From Zoogloea sp041914405 (lineage in GTDB: Bacteria > Pseudomonadota > Gammaproteobacteria > Burkholderiales > Rhodocyclaceae), in the NCBI RefSeq assembly GCF_041914405.1, contig NZ_JAYSDK010000010.1:84382-148381 (forward strand): a DNA stretch of 64,000 bases, given 5' to 3'. Position 1 is the stretch's first letter. The number at the start of each line of letters is the position of its first letter. The notes below the pieces were generated by a model. The model was given only the letters and a program-made list of their open reading frames with translations. It was not told where the DNA came from and searched no databases. Below are positions 35,956 through 45,273 of the stretch, piece by piece. The position numbers were made by a program, and so were the translations under genes.

Positions 35956-36000
35956 AATATTTCTTCTGCGCGTCCGGACCGCCCCGGAAAACTGCCCATG

Positions 36001-36579
36001 TCATCCCGTCGTGGAGACCTCGAATGCCTCGCCGGTGGCGAAGAATTGCCCGCCGGCAACGTAATGGATGGAGCGCCGCTCGTCGGCCGAGAAATGCCAG
36101 CGTCCATCGGAAAACTCGGCCGGATCGGCCCAGGCGGCGAGCACCTCGCCGAGGAACAGGTCGTAGGTGTGCTGGACCCCCGGCTCGTCGATAACCCGGC
36201 ACTCGAGCCAGGCAATGCAGCCCACCGGGAGCGGGGCCGACACCCGGCTGCCCGGGAAGGTTTCGAAGTCGAGAGCGGCGAACTTGTCACCATCCCGACC
36301 GCTCACCGTTCCCGCCGCCAGCGTCTGCTCGGCAATGGCGCGGCAGGGCACTGCCAGCACGAACTCGCCGGAAGCATCGACCAGCTCGCGGGTCAGCGTC
36401 GCACGGTCGAGCACCACCGCAACCTTCGGTGGATCGAAATCGAGGGGCATGCTCCAGGCCGCCGCCATGAGGTTGCGGCGATCGCCATGGGCCGAGGAGA
36501 CGAGCACCGTGGGGCCATGATTGAGCAGGCGGTAGGCGTCGGAGAGAGGAACGGGCTGGGGCGTAGACAGGGAGTTCAT
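36001..36579 (-). CDS. Flavin reductase family protein
   Basis: 192-residue FMN-binding split-barrel protein. The N-terminus PTVLVSSAHGDRRNLMAAAW and the FMN-contact region with SGEFVLAVPC and GRDGDKFAALDFET are characteristic of the DIM6/NTAB flavin reductase family. The start is ATG at 36579. It could act as NAD(P)H:flavin reductase or bind FMN as an accessory protein. No oxygenase partner is nearby. Confidence 0.85.
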   Translation of the reverse strand: MNSLSTPQPVPLSDAYRLLNHGPTVLVSSAHGDRRNLMAAAWSMPLDFDPPKVAVVLDRATLTRELVDASGEFVLAVPCRAIAEQTLAAGTVSGRDGDKFAALDFETFPGSRVSAPLPVGCIAWLECRVIDEPGVQHTYDLFLGEVLAAWADPAEFSDGRWHFSADERRSIHYVAGGQFFATGEAFEVSTTG

Positions 36580-36686
36580 GATGCTGGAAGGCGACACACT
36601 GGCATGCCTCAAGTGTAGCGCCCGACGCACTACGTGGCCGTGACCAAATCCAGCCCTGGCGCCAGATTGCGGGCCGCAGGCGCCCT

Positions 36687-37103
36687 TCAGCGCAGCAGGA
36701 CGGTCACATTGCCCTTCACCTCTGCCCTGATGTCCGCCTCGTCCACGTAACCGAGCGCACCAGGCGTCGTGCTGACCAGCCGGATCATCTCCGCGACGGT
36801 CGGCACCTGAGACGGCGGCCCGCCCTTGCCCACATAGCGACGCACGGTCCAGTAGGCCAAGTAGCGCTCCTCGTCCCGGTCGAGCCAGCGGGCCAGGAAG
36901 CGTCCCCGCAGGGGGTGCCCCGCCGCCAGGTCGAACGGCATCACGCGCACGCCCCCCAGTTCGACCACCCTGCCGGTGTAGATGCGCTCGACCGCCACGT
37001 TGTCCAGGCGGGGAACCGACGGATGCGCGATCACCACCACCTCGCCGGCGAAAGCATGGCCCGCCCACAGCAACAGGCTCAGTCCGGCGCGACGGATTCC
37101 CAT
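36687..37103 (-). CDS. PstS-like phosphate-binding family protein (short)
   Basis: 138-residue secreted protein (signal MGIRRAGLSLLLWAGHAFA). The mature part is a single lobe of the PBP-like_2 family: VVVIAHPSVPRLDNVAVERI, then IYTGRVVELGGVRVMPFDLA and a C-terminal TPGALGYVDEADI. Full PstS is over 300 residues, so this is the short form often paired with porins or kinases. It follows the outer-membrane protein gene by seven bases and the hybrid kinase before that. A ligand-sensing role for the operon is inferred. Confidence 0.8.
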   Translation of the reverse strand: MGIRRAGLSLLLWAGHAFAGEVVVIAHPSVPRLDNVAVERIYTGRVVELGGVRVMPFDLAAGHPLRGRFLARWLDRDEERYLAYWTVRRYVGKGGPPSQVPTVAEMIRLVSTTPGALGYVDEADIRAEVKGNVTVLLR

Positions 37104-37110
37104 GGGGCGC

Positions 37111-38394
37111 TCAGAACGTGAAGTTGTAGGACAGGGACAGCACATCCACCGCCCGATGCCCGCTGTTCTCGCCGCTCGGTGCATCGAGGAAGCCCGAGGT
37201 GCTGCCGGTACGGCTATGCAGCCACTCGACCTTGAGCTTCTGCTGGGGCGTCAGCAGATAGGCGCTGCCCACCGCGACGGAGCGCTGGTCGAAGACGTCG
37301 AGGGAATCGACGCCAAGCCGCTGGCTGGGATTGATGATGTCCGCCCCGGGAGTGGAAGCGGGCAGCAGGTTTCCATTGACGTCCGCATAAAGCCGGCGCG
37401 CCGCCGACGACGACAGGATCCGGGCCACGTACACGTAGGGGGTCCACGCCCCAATGCGCTTTTGCAGCGCCACATAAGCCGCCCATGAATCGGTGCCGAG
37501 GGTGGCCCGCGTGACCCGCCGGCGTACCGCCTCTCCGGTCACGATGAACTCGCGGGGTAGTACGAATTCGGCACTGGCCGTGAAGGTATAGTTCAGCACC
37601 CGGTCAACGGTCGGCACACCAGGCCCCGGCAGGGCATCGGTAACCTGGTAGTAACCGCCCCCGCCAACAGGCACGAAGGGATAGGTGACCGGAATCGGTG
37701 CATCGACCCGCTTCACGTCCCCCCGATGGACGCTCAGGCGCAGCCGGTGATCCCCTTCCCTCACCGTCAACAGCGCGCCGGTGAGCCACATCTCGATGTG
37801 CTCGAACCAGGCCCCCCGCGGTCGCGAACGGGGCGTCGCGTCGCGACGGAAGAAACGCCAGTAGGAATCGGCAGACCCCAGGTAACCCTCCAGGCTGAGC
37901 TCACGCCTCTCGTCCAGCCAGCTCCGTGCCACCGCCACCCCACTCACCTCGGCGGTAGGCGCCAGGGAATAGACCTCGATCGGCAGGCGGGCGAAATTGA
38001 AGGTGGTCCCCACGTCCATGGTTTCCGAGTAGCGCAGCAGCGGCAGGCGCAGCTTGCCGGCGCGCAGCAGCCAGTCGTTGTCGGGCCGCCAGGACAGAAA
38101 GGCCCAGGGCAAGGCCAGATCCCATTGCCGGTCGCTGTCGGCGGCCGGCGCCAGGGCCGCCTGCACGGTGGCGCTCCACGCCGGGGTCAGGCGCACGTCG
38201 AGTTGCACGCCGAGACGCGAGTCCCGCTGGAAGGTGCCGCCGCTGTCGATGAAACGCTGGTAACGGTAGGAACGGTTGGACTGGGCATACGCCACGGTGC
38301 CAAAGCCGGCCAGGCTGACCTCTTCGTCGGCAGCGGCCGGCACTGACGCGGCAAGGATGGCGCTGCCGGCGCAGAAGGCGATCAGGCGCTTCAC
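37111..38394 (-). CDS. Outer-membrane beta-barrel protein (porin-like)
   Basis: 427-residue exported protein with a signal peptide (MKRLIAFCAGSAILAASVPAAA). It begins EVSLAGFGTVAYAQS, has alternating amphipathic strands throughout and ends SLSYNFTF, the terminal Phe signature of barrels. It overlaps the kinase gene stop by four bases and precedes the PBP gene. It is too divergent from classical porins to name. It probably forms a substrate channel for the ligand that the PBP and kinase detect. Confidence 0.75.
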   Translation of the reverse strand: MKRLIAFCAGSAILAASVPAAADEEVSLAGFGTVAYAQSNRSYRYQRFIDSGGTFQRDSRLGVQLDVRLTPAWSATVQAALAPAADSDRQWDLALPWAFLSWRPDNDWLLRAGKLRLPLLRYSETMDVGTTFNFARLPIEVYSLAPTAEVSGVAVARSWLDERRELSLEGYLGSADSYWRFFRRDATPRSRPRGAWFEHIEMWLTGALLTVREGDHRLRLSVHRGDVKRVDAPIPVTYPFVPVGGGGYYQVTDALPGPGVPTVDRVLNYTFTASAEFVLPREFIVTGEAVRRRVTRATLGTDSWAAYVALQKRIGAWTPYVYVARILSSSAARRLYADVNGNLLPASTPGADIINPSQRLGVDSLDVFDQRSVAVGSAYLLTPQQKLKVEWLHSRTGSTSGFLDAPSGENSGHRAVDVLSLSYNFTF

Positions 38395-41387
38395 TGCACC
38401 AGCTCCGCCACATCAGCGCCAGCAACGGGCTGCTCGGGCCGGGGGACGCCCTCCGTTTCCAGGGTCGGCAGGATCCGGCCGAGGCCTTCGACGATGGGAC
38501 GCAGCTGGTCTTCGAGACTCCTCAACGCGCTCTGCGCCCGCCCGCCATCACGGCCCCGCGCCGCCATCTCGAGACGTCCGGCGATGCTCGAGATCTCGGG
38601 CATGCCCAGCAGCCCGGCCCGCCCCTTGAGCGTATGTGCAAAGGCTGCAACCCGCTCCCAGGCGTGGTTTTCCACGTCGATGCGCAGGCGCTTGGGCCCG
38701 TCGGCAAACTGCTCGCGGAACTTGGCAAGCAGTCGGGGATAAAGGGTGGGGCTGACCCCGGTATCGTTGATCGCACAGCGTGGATCGATGCCGGGAATGC
38801 CCGCCAGCCCTGGCACCACCTCGCCCCCCGGGGCAGCCGATGGCTCATCCGCCAGCCGGCTCGCCGGCCCGTGATGATGCCGCTGCAGTACGTCGTACAG
38901 CTCGCCGGGCTCATAGGGCTTGGCGAGACAGCCGTTCATGCCGGCCGCCAGGCAGCGCGTCAGCACGCTGCGGCCGCTATGGGCCGACAGCGCGTAGATC
39001 GGCAGGTGATCGAAAGTCGGTTGCCGCCGGATGCAGCGCACCGCCTCATAGCCATCCATCATTGGCATCTGCAGGTCCATGAACACCAGGTCGTAGCAAT
39101 CGGGTGGCTGGGCGGCGAGTTGGGCGAGCGCATCGCGACCATCGGCTGCGCTGTCCACCTCCACCCCCCAACGCCCCATCAGTGCCACCGCCACATCGCG
39201 GCTGGTGGCGTTGTCCTCCACCAGCAGCACGCGCATCCCGTCCAGCGCGCCGGCCAGCGGACTCTTCTCCCCGGGCACCGCATCGCCACGGCCGAAGATG
39301 GAGTCGCCGAGGCGCAGCAAGGCGGCGGGCAGCAATGGCTTGTCGCCGAAATGCAGGCCGGTGGCAAAGATCTCATGCACATGCGCATCCAGCGCGCGGG
39401 GCATGGACATCAGCACGACGTGCGGGGGCGCCAGTTCGGGGCGGGCACGCAGACACTCCAGCAGGGCCGCACCGTCCCGGTCAGGGAGGGTCCAGTCGAG
39501 AAACAGCAGGTCATAGGGCGCGCCGTCCCGCCGCGCGGCCTGCAGGGCTTCGAGCACCTCGGCAGCGCTGGCCGCGGCATCCACCTCGTCGCAGCCCTGC
39601 TGGTTGAGCAGATCGATCAGGGACAGCCGTGCCTCCGGGTAATCGTCGGCCACTAGCACCCGCAGACCTTGCCACGGCAACGGTGCCACCGGCCTCGCCT
39701 CATGCCCTTCGCCGAGGACCAGCGGCAGCCGCACCTGGAAGACGCTGCCCCGCCGGGGTTCGCTGCTGACTCTCACTTCCCCGCTCATGGCCTCCACCAA
39801 CCGGCGCACGATGGCCAGGCCCAGCCCGGTGCCACCGTAGCGGCGCGTGGTCGCGCCGTCGGCCTGCACGAAATCCTCGAAGATGCTGTCGATCTGCGCG
39901 GCCCGCATGCCGATGCCAGTGTCTTCAACGCTGAAACTGACCGGTAGCACCCCGGCCGCCGCGGGCCCCGCGCCGAGGCGCAGGGCAACATGCCCCGCAG
40001 GCGTGAACTTGACGGCATTGGAGAGGAGATTGCCGAGCACCTGCCCGATACGCAGCGGGTCACCGAGCAGAGGCGCCTCGAGCGCCTGCAAACCGCCCGG
40101 GCCGGCCTCGAAAATCAGCTCGATCCCCTTCTCGCGGGCCGCCCCCTCCACAAGTTGGAGCGCAGTGGCGAGCACCTGCTCGAGACGGAACGGAATGTCC
40201 TCCAACTCCAGGCGGCCGGCTTCGATCTTGGAGAAGTCCAGGATGTCGTTGAGCGTGTCGAGCAGCGAGCGGCCGGCGCTGCGGATCTTCTCCGCATATT
40301 CGCGCTGGCGCGGCAGCAGGCGACTGTGCAGCATCAGCTCGGCCATGCCGATCACCGCGTTGAGGGGGGTACGGATCTCGTGGCTCATGTTGGCAAGGAA
40401 CATCGACTTGGCCTGCGTGGCCTGTTCCGCCCGCGCCCGGGCCTGCTGCAACTCACGACCGATCGCCTCGCGCTCGCGGATATCAGTCTCGATGGCCCGC
40501 GCCATCGAATTGAGGGTCGTGCTCAGGGCCTGCACTTCCTCCACCCCGTCCCCGCAGCCCAAGCGCACGTCGTACTGGCCCCGGGCCAGCTGGCCGGTCA
40601 CCGCACACATGTCGGCCAGCGGCTGCAGGACCTTCCGGTGAGTGGTGCGGAAAGCGAGCAACACCAGCAGCGCCGTCATGCCCATGCTCACCGCCGAAGC
40701 GATGATCCACGCGCCCAACCGGGTACGGGCCTCGCTGACCTCGGCTCCGGTACGCTGGTCGACACGCTGCATCAGCTCGGCCACCGCCGCGGTCACGCGC
40801 AAGCGCTGGCGGTCGTAGTCGCGGCCGAAGACCAGCTTTATTGCCACGTCGGGGCGCGTCTCCCCTTCCGAAACGATCGTGCGGGTCTGCGGGTCATACA
40901 GCCCTTGGGTAGCCGCGAAGGCCACCTGCTCAATGGTCTTCAGGCCATCGGTTTCGGTGAGCACCTTCTCCAGCGTCTCAAGCTCCGGCCCCTGGAAACC
41001 CAGGGCGACCATCCGGGAGCGCATCGACACGCGCGGCCCTGTCCCGCCGGGCACAAACTGCGCCTGCCCGGCAATCACCCGGTCCCAGTAGGTCATTCCT
41101 TCGGTGTCGGCGACCGCCGGCGCCTCCCCCTCACGGATAGCCAGGATCGCGTAGTAGTAAGTGAGGAAGCGGGTCTCGCCAGTCGCCGAATAGGCCCGCA
41201 CGAGACGGGACAGGGTATCGGTCTCGCGGCGCAGTTCCTCGACCAGCCGCAGCGCCTCGACGCGATGGTCCTGAACGGCCTGGGCTCGGTCGAAGGCATG
41301 CAGCACCAGCATCGAGATCGAGCCATTGATGCCGACGATCAATAGCAGCGCAACCGAGAACAGGAGGGAGAGCTTGCTGAGCTTCAT
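38391..41387 (-). CDS. Hybrid histidine kinase with two receivers and an HPt domain
   Basis: 998-residue membrane kinase. Helices lie at about 6-30 and 225-246, flanking a 195-residue helical periplasmic sensor. Then HAMP, a HisKA domain with His336 in FLANMSHEIRTPLNAVIG, an ATPase domain (NLLSNAVKFT, GGTGLGLAI), receiver 1 (VLVADDYPEA), receiver 2 (VLLVEDNATS, FMDLQMPMMDGYE) and a C-terminal HPt domain with AFAHTLKGRAGLLG. Such phosphorelays need a separate DNA-binding or enzymatic partner, which is not adjacent. It is the first gene of an operon with a porin-like and a PstS-like gene. Confidence 0.9.
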   Translation of the reverse strand: MKLSKLSLLFSVALLLIVGINGSISMLVLHAFDRAQAVQDHRVEALRLVEELRRETDTLSRLVRAYSATGETRFLTYYYAILAIREGEAPAVADTEGMTYWDRVIAGQAQFVPGGTGPRVSMRSRMVALGFQGPELETLEKVLTETDGLKTIEQVAFAATQGLYDPQTRTIVSEGETRPDVAIKLVFGRDYDRQRLRVTAAVAELMQRVDQRTGAEVSEARTRLGAWIIASAVSMGMTALLVLLAFRTTHRKVLQPLADMCAVTGQLARGQYDVRLGCGDGVEEVQALSTTLNSMARAIETDIREREAIGRELQQARARAEQATQAKSMFLANMSHEIRTPLNAVIGMAELMLHSRLLPRQREYAEKIRSAGRSLLDTLNDILDFSKIEAGRLELEDIPFRLEQVLATALQLVEGAAREKGIELIFEAGPGGLQALEAPLLGDPLRIGQVLGNLLSNAVKFTPAGHVALRLGAGPAAAGVLPVSFSVEDTGIGMRAAQIDSIFEDFVQADGATTRRYGGTGLGLAIVRRLVEAMSGEVRVSSEPRRGSVFQVRLPLVLGEGHEARPVAPLPWQGLRVLVADDYPEARLSLIDLLNQQGCDEVDAAASAAEVLEALQAARRDGAPYDLLFLDWTLPDRDGAALLECLRARPELAPPHVVLMSMPRALDAHVHEIFATGLHFGDKPLLPAALLRLGDSIFGRGDAVPGEKSPLAGALDGMRVLLVEDNATSRDVAVALMGRWGVEVDSAADGRDALAQLAAQPPDCYDLVFMDLQMPMMDGYEAVRCIRRQPTFDHLPIYALSAHSGRSVLTRCLAAGMNGCLAKPYEPGELYDVLQRHHHGPASRLADEPSAAPGGEVVPGLAGIPGIDPRCAINDTGVSPTLYPRLLAKFREQFADGPKRLRIDVENHAWERVAAFAHTLKGRAGLLGMPEISSIAGRLEMAARGRDGGRAQSALRSLEDQLRPIVEGLGRILPTLETEGVPRPEQPVAGADVAELVQ

Positions 41388-41416
41388 GCAAGGGCGGAAA
41401 CGGATAACGCCCCGAA

Positions 41417-42067
41417 TTATGCCGTACGCAAGCTCCGGCGGGGTTGTACGGCGTCGCTGAGCAGATCGAGCACGCAATAGAAGGCGCCGGCCGCCAGCGG
41501 CGGATTGCTCACCGGCCAGCCCAGGCCCGGTGCCAGCGCCCGCCAGTTCCAGCAGCCCAGCCAGGTTCCCCACAGTTCCATCAGCAGGGACAGCAGGAAC
41601 ATCGTCACGTACAGGCGCGGCGCGGGTCCGCGCCACACGCACAGCAGGAACAGCAGCAGCAAGAGCGGCCCCAGCCAGTCGAGACCGGCCAGCGCCAGCA
41701 GTGAGACCGCAACGACCGCCAGGCGCGGCGCCCAACTCAGCAGCCAGGCTGGCAGACGCTCGGCAAGCTGGAGTCCCAGCCAGTACAGCAATACATGGCC
41801 GGGCGGCACGAACAACGGGAGATTGCCGAGACGGTAGTCGTACAAGCCCCATGCCAGGGACAGCACAACCTCACCGGCGGTGGCGATCAGCAGGCAGGCC
41901 AGCAGGCGGGGGCGCAGTTCCCGCTCCCGCCACAGCAGCCAGCCGACCAGCGTCCACACCCACAGGCTGACCAGCGGCTGCCCCCAGGCACCGGCGCGAC
42001 TGTCGGCCAGCAGGCCACCGGCAATGGTGACAACGATCAGCAAGGCCAGGCGCGAGGCGGACGACAT
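41417..42067 (-). CDS. Hypothetical integral membrane protein
   Basis: 216-residue protein with six to seven predicted helices and many Trp/Leu residues. Conserved-looking polar residues occur in VVLSLAWGLYDYRLGN and LMELWGTWLGCWNW; the latter resembles carotenoid-like or TIGR membrane proteins but I cannot name it. It starts at 42067 and lies 34 bp after ybiT. Confidence 0.6.
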   Translation of the reverse strand: MSSASRLALLIVVTIAGGLLADSRAGAWGQPLVSLWVWTLVGWLLWRERELRPRLLACLLIATAGEVVLSLAWGLYDYRLGNLPLFVPPGHVLLYWLGLQLAERLPAWLLSWAPRLAVVAVSLLALAGLDWLGPLLLLLFLLCVWRGPAPRLYVTMFLLSLLMELWGTWLGCWNWRALAPGLGWPVSNPPLAAGAFYCVLDLLSDAVQPRRSLRTA

Positions 42068-42101
42068 TCCGGAAACCCAGCGCCTGACCGGAAGCACCGG
42101 C

Positions 42102-43733
42102 TTATTCGATGCCCTGGCTGGCCAGGTATTCCTCGTAGGTGCCGCGGTAGTCGATGATCTCGCCCGGGCCGCGGATCTCGAGGATGCGGGTAGCAATGGA
42201 GGACACGAAGGCCCGATCATGGGACACGAAGAACAGCGTGCCGGTGAAGTCCGCAATACCCGAGTTGAGGGACTCGATGGACTCCATGTCCATGTGGTTG
42301 GTCGGCTCGTCGAGGAGCAGCACGTTCTTGCGCTGCAGCATCAGTTTGCCGAACAGCATGCGGCCCTGCTCGCCGCCGGAGATCACCTTGACCGACTTCT
42401 TCACGTCGTCGCCCTTGAACAGCAGACGACCCAGCGTGCCGCGGATCAGGGTCTCGGCGTCATCGCCCTCGTAGCCACCTTCACGCACATAGCCGCTGAT
42501 CCAGTCGGTGAGGTTCTCGCCGCTGGCAAAGTCATCGGCATGGTCTTGAGCATAGTAGCCAAGCTTGGCCTTCTCGGCCCACTTGATGGTGCCGAACTGG
42601 GGGGCCAGACCGTGCAACTCAGGGCCGACCAGCAGCTTCAGCAGCGTGGTCTTGCCGATCCCGTTCTCGCCGATGATCGCGATGCGGTCGTTGGCGTCGG
42701 CGGTGAAGGTGAAGTTCTTGATGATCGGCTTGGCCGGATCGTAGCCAAAGGTGAGGTTCTCGATCTCAACGGCCTGGCGGTGCAGCTTCTCCTTCTCGTC
42801 GTAGTCGAAGCGGATCCACGGGTACTGGCGGCTGGACGGCTTGAACTCGTCGATCTTGATCTTCTCGATCTGCTTGGCACGGCTGGTCGCCTGGCGGGCC
42901 TTGGACTTGTTAGCCGAGAAACGGCGCACGAACTCCTGCAGCTCCTGAACCTTCTCCTTGGCCTTCTGATTGGCCGCCGACTGGCGCTCGCGAGCCTGCG
43001 TGGAGGCCTCGATGTAGTCGTCCCAGGTGCCGGGCCAGACCTGGATGCGACCGTAGTCGAGGTCGGCCATGTGGGTGCACACCTGGTTCAGGAAGTGCCG
43101 GTCATGGGAGATGATGATCATCGTGGAGTTGCGCTCGTTGAGCACGTTCTCCAGCCAGCGGATGGTGTTGATGTCGAGGTTGTTGGTCGGTTCGTCGAGC
43201 AGCAGGATGTCCGGGTTGGCGAACAGGGCCTGGGCCAGCAGCACCCGCAGCTTCCAGCCGGGGGCGACTTCGCGCATCGGGCCATTGTGCTGCTCGGTGG
43301 GGATGCCGACGCCGTGCAGCAGCTCGCCGGCACGGGCCTCGGCGGTGTAACCGTCGTATTCGGCGAAGTGGCCTTCCAACTCGGCCGCCTTCATGTAGTC
43401 CTCTTCGGTGGCTTCCGGGTTGGCGTAGATCGCGTCCTTCTCCTGCATGCAGGCCCACATCTCGGCATGGCCCATCATCACCACGTCGATCACGCGCACG
43501 TCTTCATAGGCGAACTGATCCTGCTTCAGGAAGGCCATGCGTTCGCCGCTGTCGATGGCGACGTTGCCGGCGGTCGGCTCGAGCACGCCGGCCAGGATCT
43601 TCATGAAGGTGGACTTGCCGGCCCCGTTGGCACCGATCAGGCCGTAGCGGTTGCCGTCACCGAACTTGACGGAGACGTTCTCGAACAGGGGCTTGGCCCC
43701 GAATTGCATCGTGATGTTATTGGCGATGAGCAC
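42102..43733 (-). CDS. ybiT: ABC-F family ribosome-associated ATPase YbiT
   Basis: 543-residue ABC-F protein: two ATPase domains (Walker A GANGAGKST and GENGIGKTT; Walker B LLLDEPTNNLD and LLLDEPTNHMD) joined by a charged linker (about 240-310) that contacts P-site tRNA in the family. The N-terminal sequence LIANNITMQFGAKPLFENVS matches E. coli YbiT closely. GTG at 43733 is the start; TGCC precedes it with no strong ribosome site. It acts on stalled ribosomes. Confidence 0.9.
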   Translation of the reverse strand: MLIANNITMQFGAKPLFENVSVKFGDGNRYGLIGANGAGKSTFMKILAGVLEPTAGNVAIDSGERMAFLKQDQFAYEDVRVIDVVMMGHAEMWACMQEKDAIYANPEATEEDYMKAAELEGHFAEYDGYTAEARAGELLHGVGIPTEQHNGPMREVAPGWKLRVLLAQALFANPDILLLDEPTNNLDINTIRWLENVLNERNSTMIIISHDRHFLNQVCTHMADLDYGRIQVWPGTWDDYIEASTQARERQSAANQKAKEKVQELQEFVRRFSANKSKARQATSRAKQIEKIKIDEFKPSSRQYPWIRFDYDEKEKLHRQAVEIENLTFGYDPAKPIIKNFTFTADANDRIAIIGENGIGKTTLLKLLVGPELHGLAPQFGTIKWAEKAKLGYYAQDHADDFASGENLTDWISGYVREGGYEGDDAETLIRGTLGRLLFKGDDVKKSVKVISGGEQGRMLFGKLMLQRKNVLLLDEPTNHMDMESIESLNSGIADFTGTLFFVSHDRAFVSSIATRILEIRGPGEIIDYRGTYEEYLASQGIE

Positions 43734-43780
43734 GGCAGGAATTCCTTGAGTCCGCCGAGGGAGCGGCGAGACAGCAAAAC

Positions 43781-43811
43781 GGAAAAGGAAAACGCCGGCC
43801 AGCGGCCGGCG
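43781..43811 (-). terminator. Terminator of the PilZ gene
   Basis: On the minus strand an eight-base stem CGCCGGCC / GGCCGGCG is followed by TTTTCCTTTT. It separates the PilZ transcript from ybiT. Confidence 0.75.
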
Positions 43812-43870
43812 AAGCTGTTGCAAATTTTACCGATGTTTCAAGCACCTGGGCAAATATCTCGCCCCGGCAT

Positions 43871-44452
43871 TCACACCAGCGAGGGGCCAGCGACGATGGC
43901 CGCCGCCTCCTGCTCCGAAATGCGCACCGAGGCGGTGGCGATCACGTGCACAGTCAGCCAGTCGTGAAGGCGCAGGTCGCCGCCCTCCTCGAAGGAGGTG
44001 AAACGGCAGCCCAGTTGTCCGCCCTCGGGCGCGGCAAGGAAGTTCACCGTCATGGCTTCACCACGGATCTGGTCGGGGATCCCGTCCAAATGCAGCACGA
44101 AGGGGAAACTGCGCGGCGCGGCCGGTGGCGCGCTGGCCGGCACACCGAAGCCTTCGAGGGACAGGTCGTTCAGCGGCAAGCGGTGCCCGTCGATCGAAAC
44201 CCAAAAACAGGTGCTGCCCCAGCGCCGCGCCACGAAACGCTGGCGCTTGCGGCGCTCCGCATGGTGAGCCACATCCACTCCGTCTTCCACCATCGCTGCG
44301 ACCTTTCCGCTCCAGTCATATATCCGGGTGGCAATTCTATCCCCATCCCATAGTTTCATCCCATTGCCGTTTGAAGGCGGAATATCCACGGCGGCACACG
44401 ACCAGGGCGGATGGACAGCCGCCGCCGCCTCGCGTAGCATCGCGGCCGTCAT
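43871..44452 (-). CDS. PilZ domain protein (c-di-GMP binding)
   Basis: 193-residue protein. The PilZ motif RxxxR is in ERRKRQRFVAR (about 66-76) and the second motif (D/N)xSxxG is NDLSLEGFG. Both are intact, so c-di-GMP binding is expected. The N-terminal 60 residues have no recognisable domain. The start at 44452 has AGGAGG ten bases upstream; ATG at 44359 is an alternative. Its ribosome site lies inside the Mn2+ riboswitch sequence on the other strand, so the two leaders overlap. Output partner unknown. Confidence 0.8.
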   Translation of the reverse strand: MTAAMLREAAAAVHPPWSCAAVDIPPSNGNGMKLWDGDRIATRIYDWSGKVAAMVEDGVDVAHHAERRKRQRFVARRWGSTCFWVSIDGHRLPLNDLSLEGFGVPASAPPAAPRSFPFVLHLDGIPDQIRGEAMTVNFLAAPEGGQLGCRFTSFEEGGDLRLHDWLTVHVIATASVRISEQEAAAIVAGPSLV

Positions 44453-44590
44453 TGGGGAGTAGCCTCCTTTCTCTCGAAAGGGCCTGCGTCAACATACTTG
44501 GCTTCGCGGCCATGGCGCAGGCGGTCCCGAACTTGGCAAGACCTTTGACCACCCGCCTCCGGATTTGGCCGGAGAGGCGCGTGGTCATTC
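44451..44590 (+). ncRNA. yybP-ykoY (Mn2+) riboswitch
   Basis: The hallmark GGGGAGTAGCCTCC opens the element and GGCAAGACCTTTGACC closes the aptamer, followed by a strong stem (CTCCGG / CCGGAG inside GACCAC / GTGGTC). This is the consensus of the yybP-ykoY class, which binds Mn2+. The downstream gene is a TMEM165/GDT1 exporter, the usual target. High Mn2+ should turn expression on, by anti-termination or release of the ribosome site; the mechanism is not decided here. Confidence 0.88.
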
Positions 44591-44616
44591 GTCTGTATCC
44601 GGCCAAGGGATTTCAC

Positions 44617-45192
44617 ATGGAAGCTTTCCTCGTCTCCACGGGCATCGTCGCCCTCGCCGAAATCGGCGACAAGACCCAATTGCTGGCCTTCATCCTGGCC
44701 GCCAAGTTCCGCAAGCCGGTGCCGATCATCATCGGTATCCTCATCGCCACGCTGGTCAATCACGGTTTCGCCGGTGCCGTCGGCACCTGGGTCACGACCC
44801 TGCTTGGCCCCACCACGTTGCGCTGGGTGCTCGGGGTGTCCTTCATCGCGATGGCGATCTGGACGCTGATCCCCGACAAGTTCGACGAGGACGATGCCAA
44901 GCTGGCCCACTTCGGCGTCTTCGGCACCACGCTGGTAGCCTTCTTCCTCGCCGAGATGGGCGACAAGACCCAGGTGGCAACCATCGCGCTGGCCGCCCAG
45001 TACCAGAACCTGGCTGTCGTCGTGGCCGGCACCACCCTAGGCATGATGATCGCCAACGTGCCGGCGGTGCTGCTCGGCGACCGCATCGCCCATGCAATCC
45101 CGGTGCGCCTAGTGCATGGCATCGCCGCGGCGATCTTCGCCGTGCTCGGCGTGGCCACGCTGCTCGGTGCCGGCGAGAGCCTGGGCTTCTGA
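44617..45192 (+). CDS. TMEM165/GDT1 family manganese exporter
   Basis: 191-residue inner-membrane protein with two repeats of the family motif ExGDKTQ: EIGDKTQLL near residue 15 and EMGDKTQVA near 110. Each sits in a helix of a three-helix half, as in GDT1/MneA-like exporters. ATG at 44617 is the start just after the riboswitch expression platform. Export of Mn2+ is well established for riboswitch-linked members (MneA/MntX). The riboswitch supports that assignment here. Confidence 0.9.
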   Translation: MEAFLVSTGIVALAEIGDKTQLLAFILAAKFRKPVPIIIGILIATLVNHGFAGAVGTWVTTLLGPTTLRWVLGVSFIAMAIWTLIPDKFDEDDAKLAHFGVFGTTLVAFFLAEMGDKTQVATIALAAQYQNLAVVVAGTTLGMMIANVPAVLLGDRIAHAIPVRLVHGIAAAIFAVLGVATLLGAGESLGF

Positions 45193-45233
45193 ACCCGGCT
45201 GCCTGCGTAACACGGCGCCCCTATGCTTCTCCC

Positions 45234-45255
45234 CCGGCGGGTAGCAGCCCGCCGG
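45234..45255. terminator. Hairpin between the Mn exporter and MgtC genes
   Basis: Perfect eight-base stem CCGGCGGG / CCCGCCGG with a six-base loop, followed by CCCTTT. Likely a weak terminator or spacer hairpin just before the MgtC gene. Confidence 0.45.
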
Positions 45256-45273
45256 CCCTTTGGAGATGACCGC

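Noticed and set aside
41880..43967. A 695-codon open frame antisense to ybiT
   Set aside because: ybiT carries full ABC-F motifs; the opposite frame is low-complexity and has no ribosome site.
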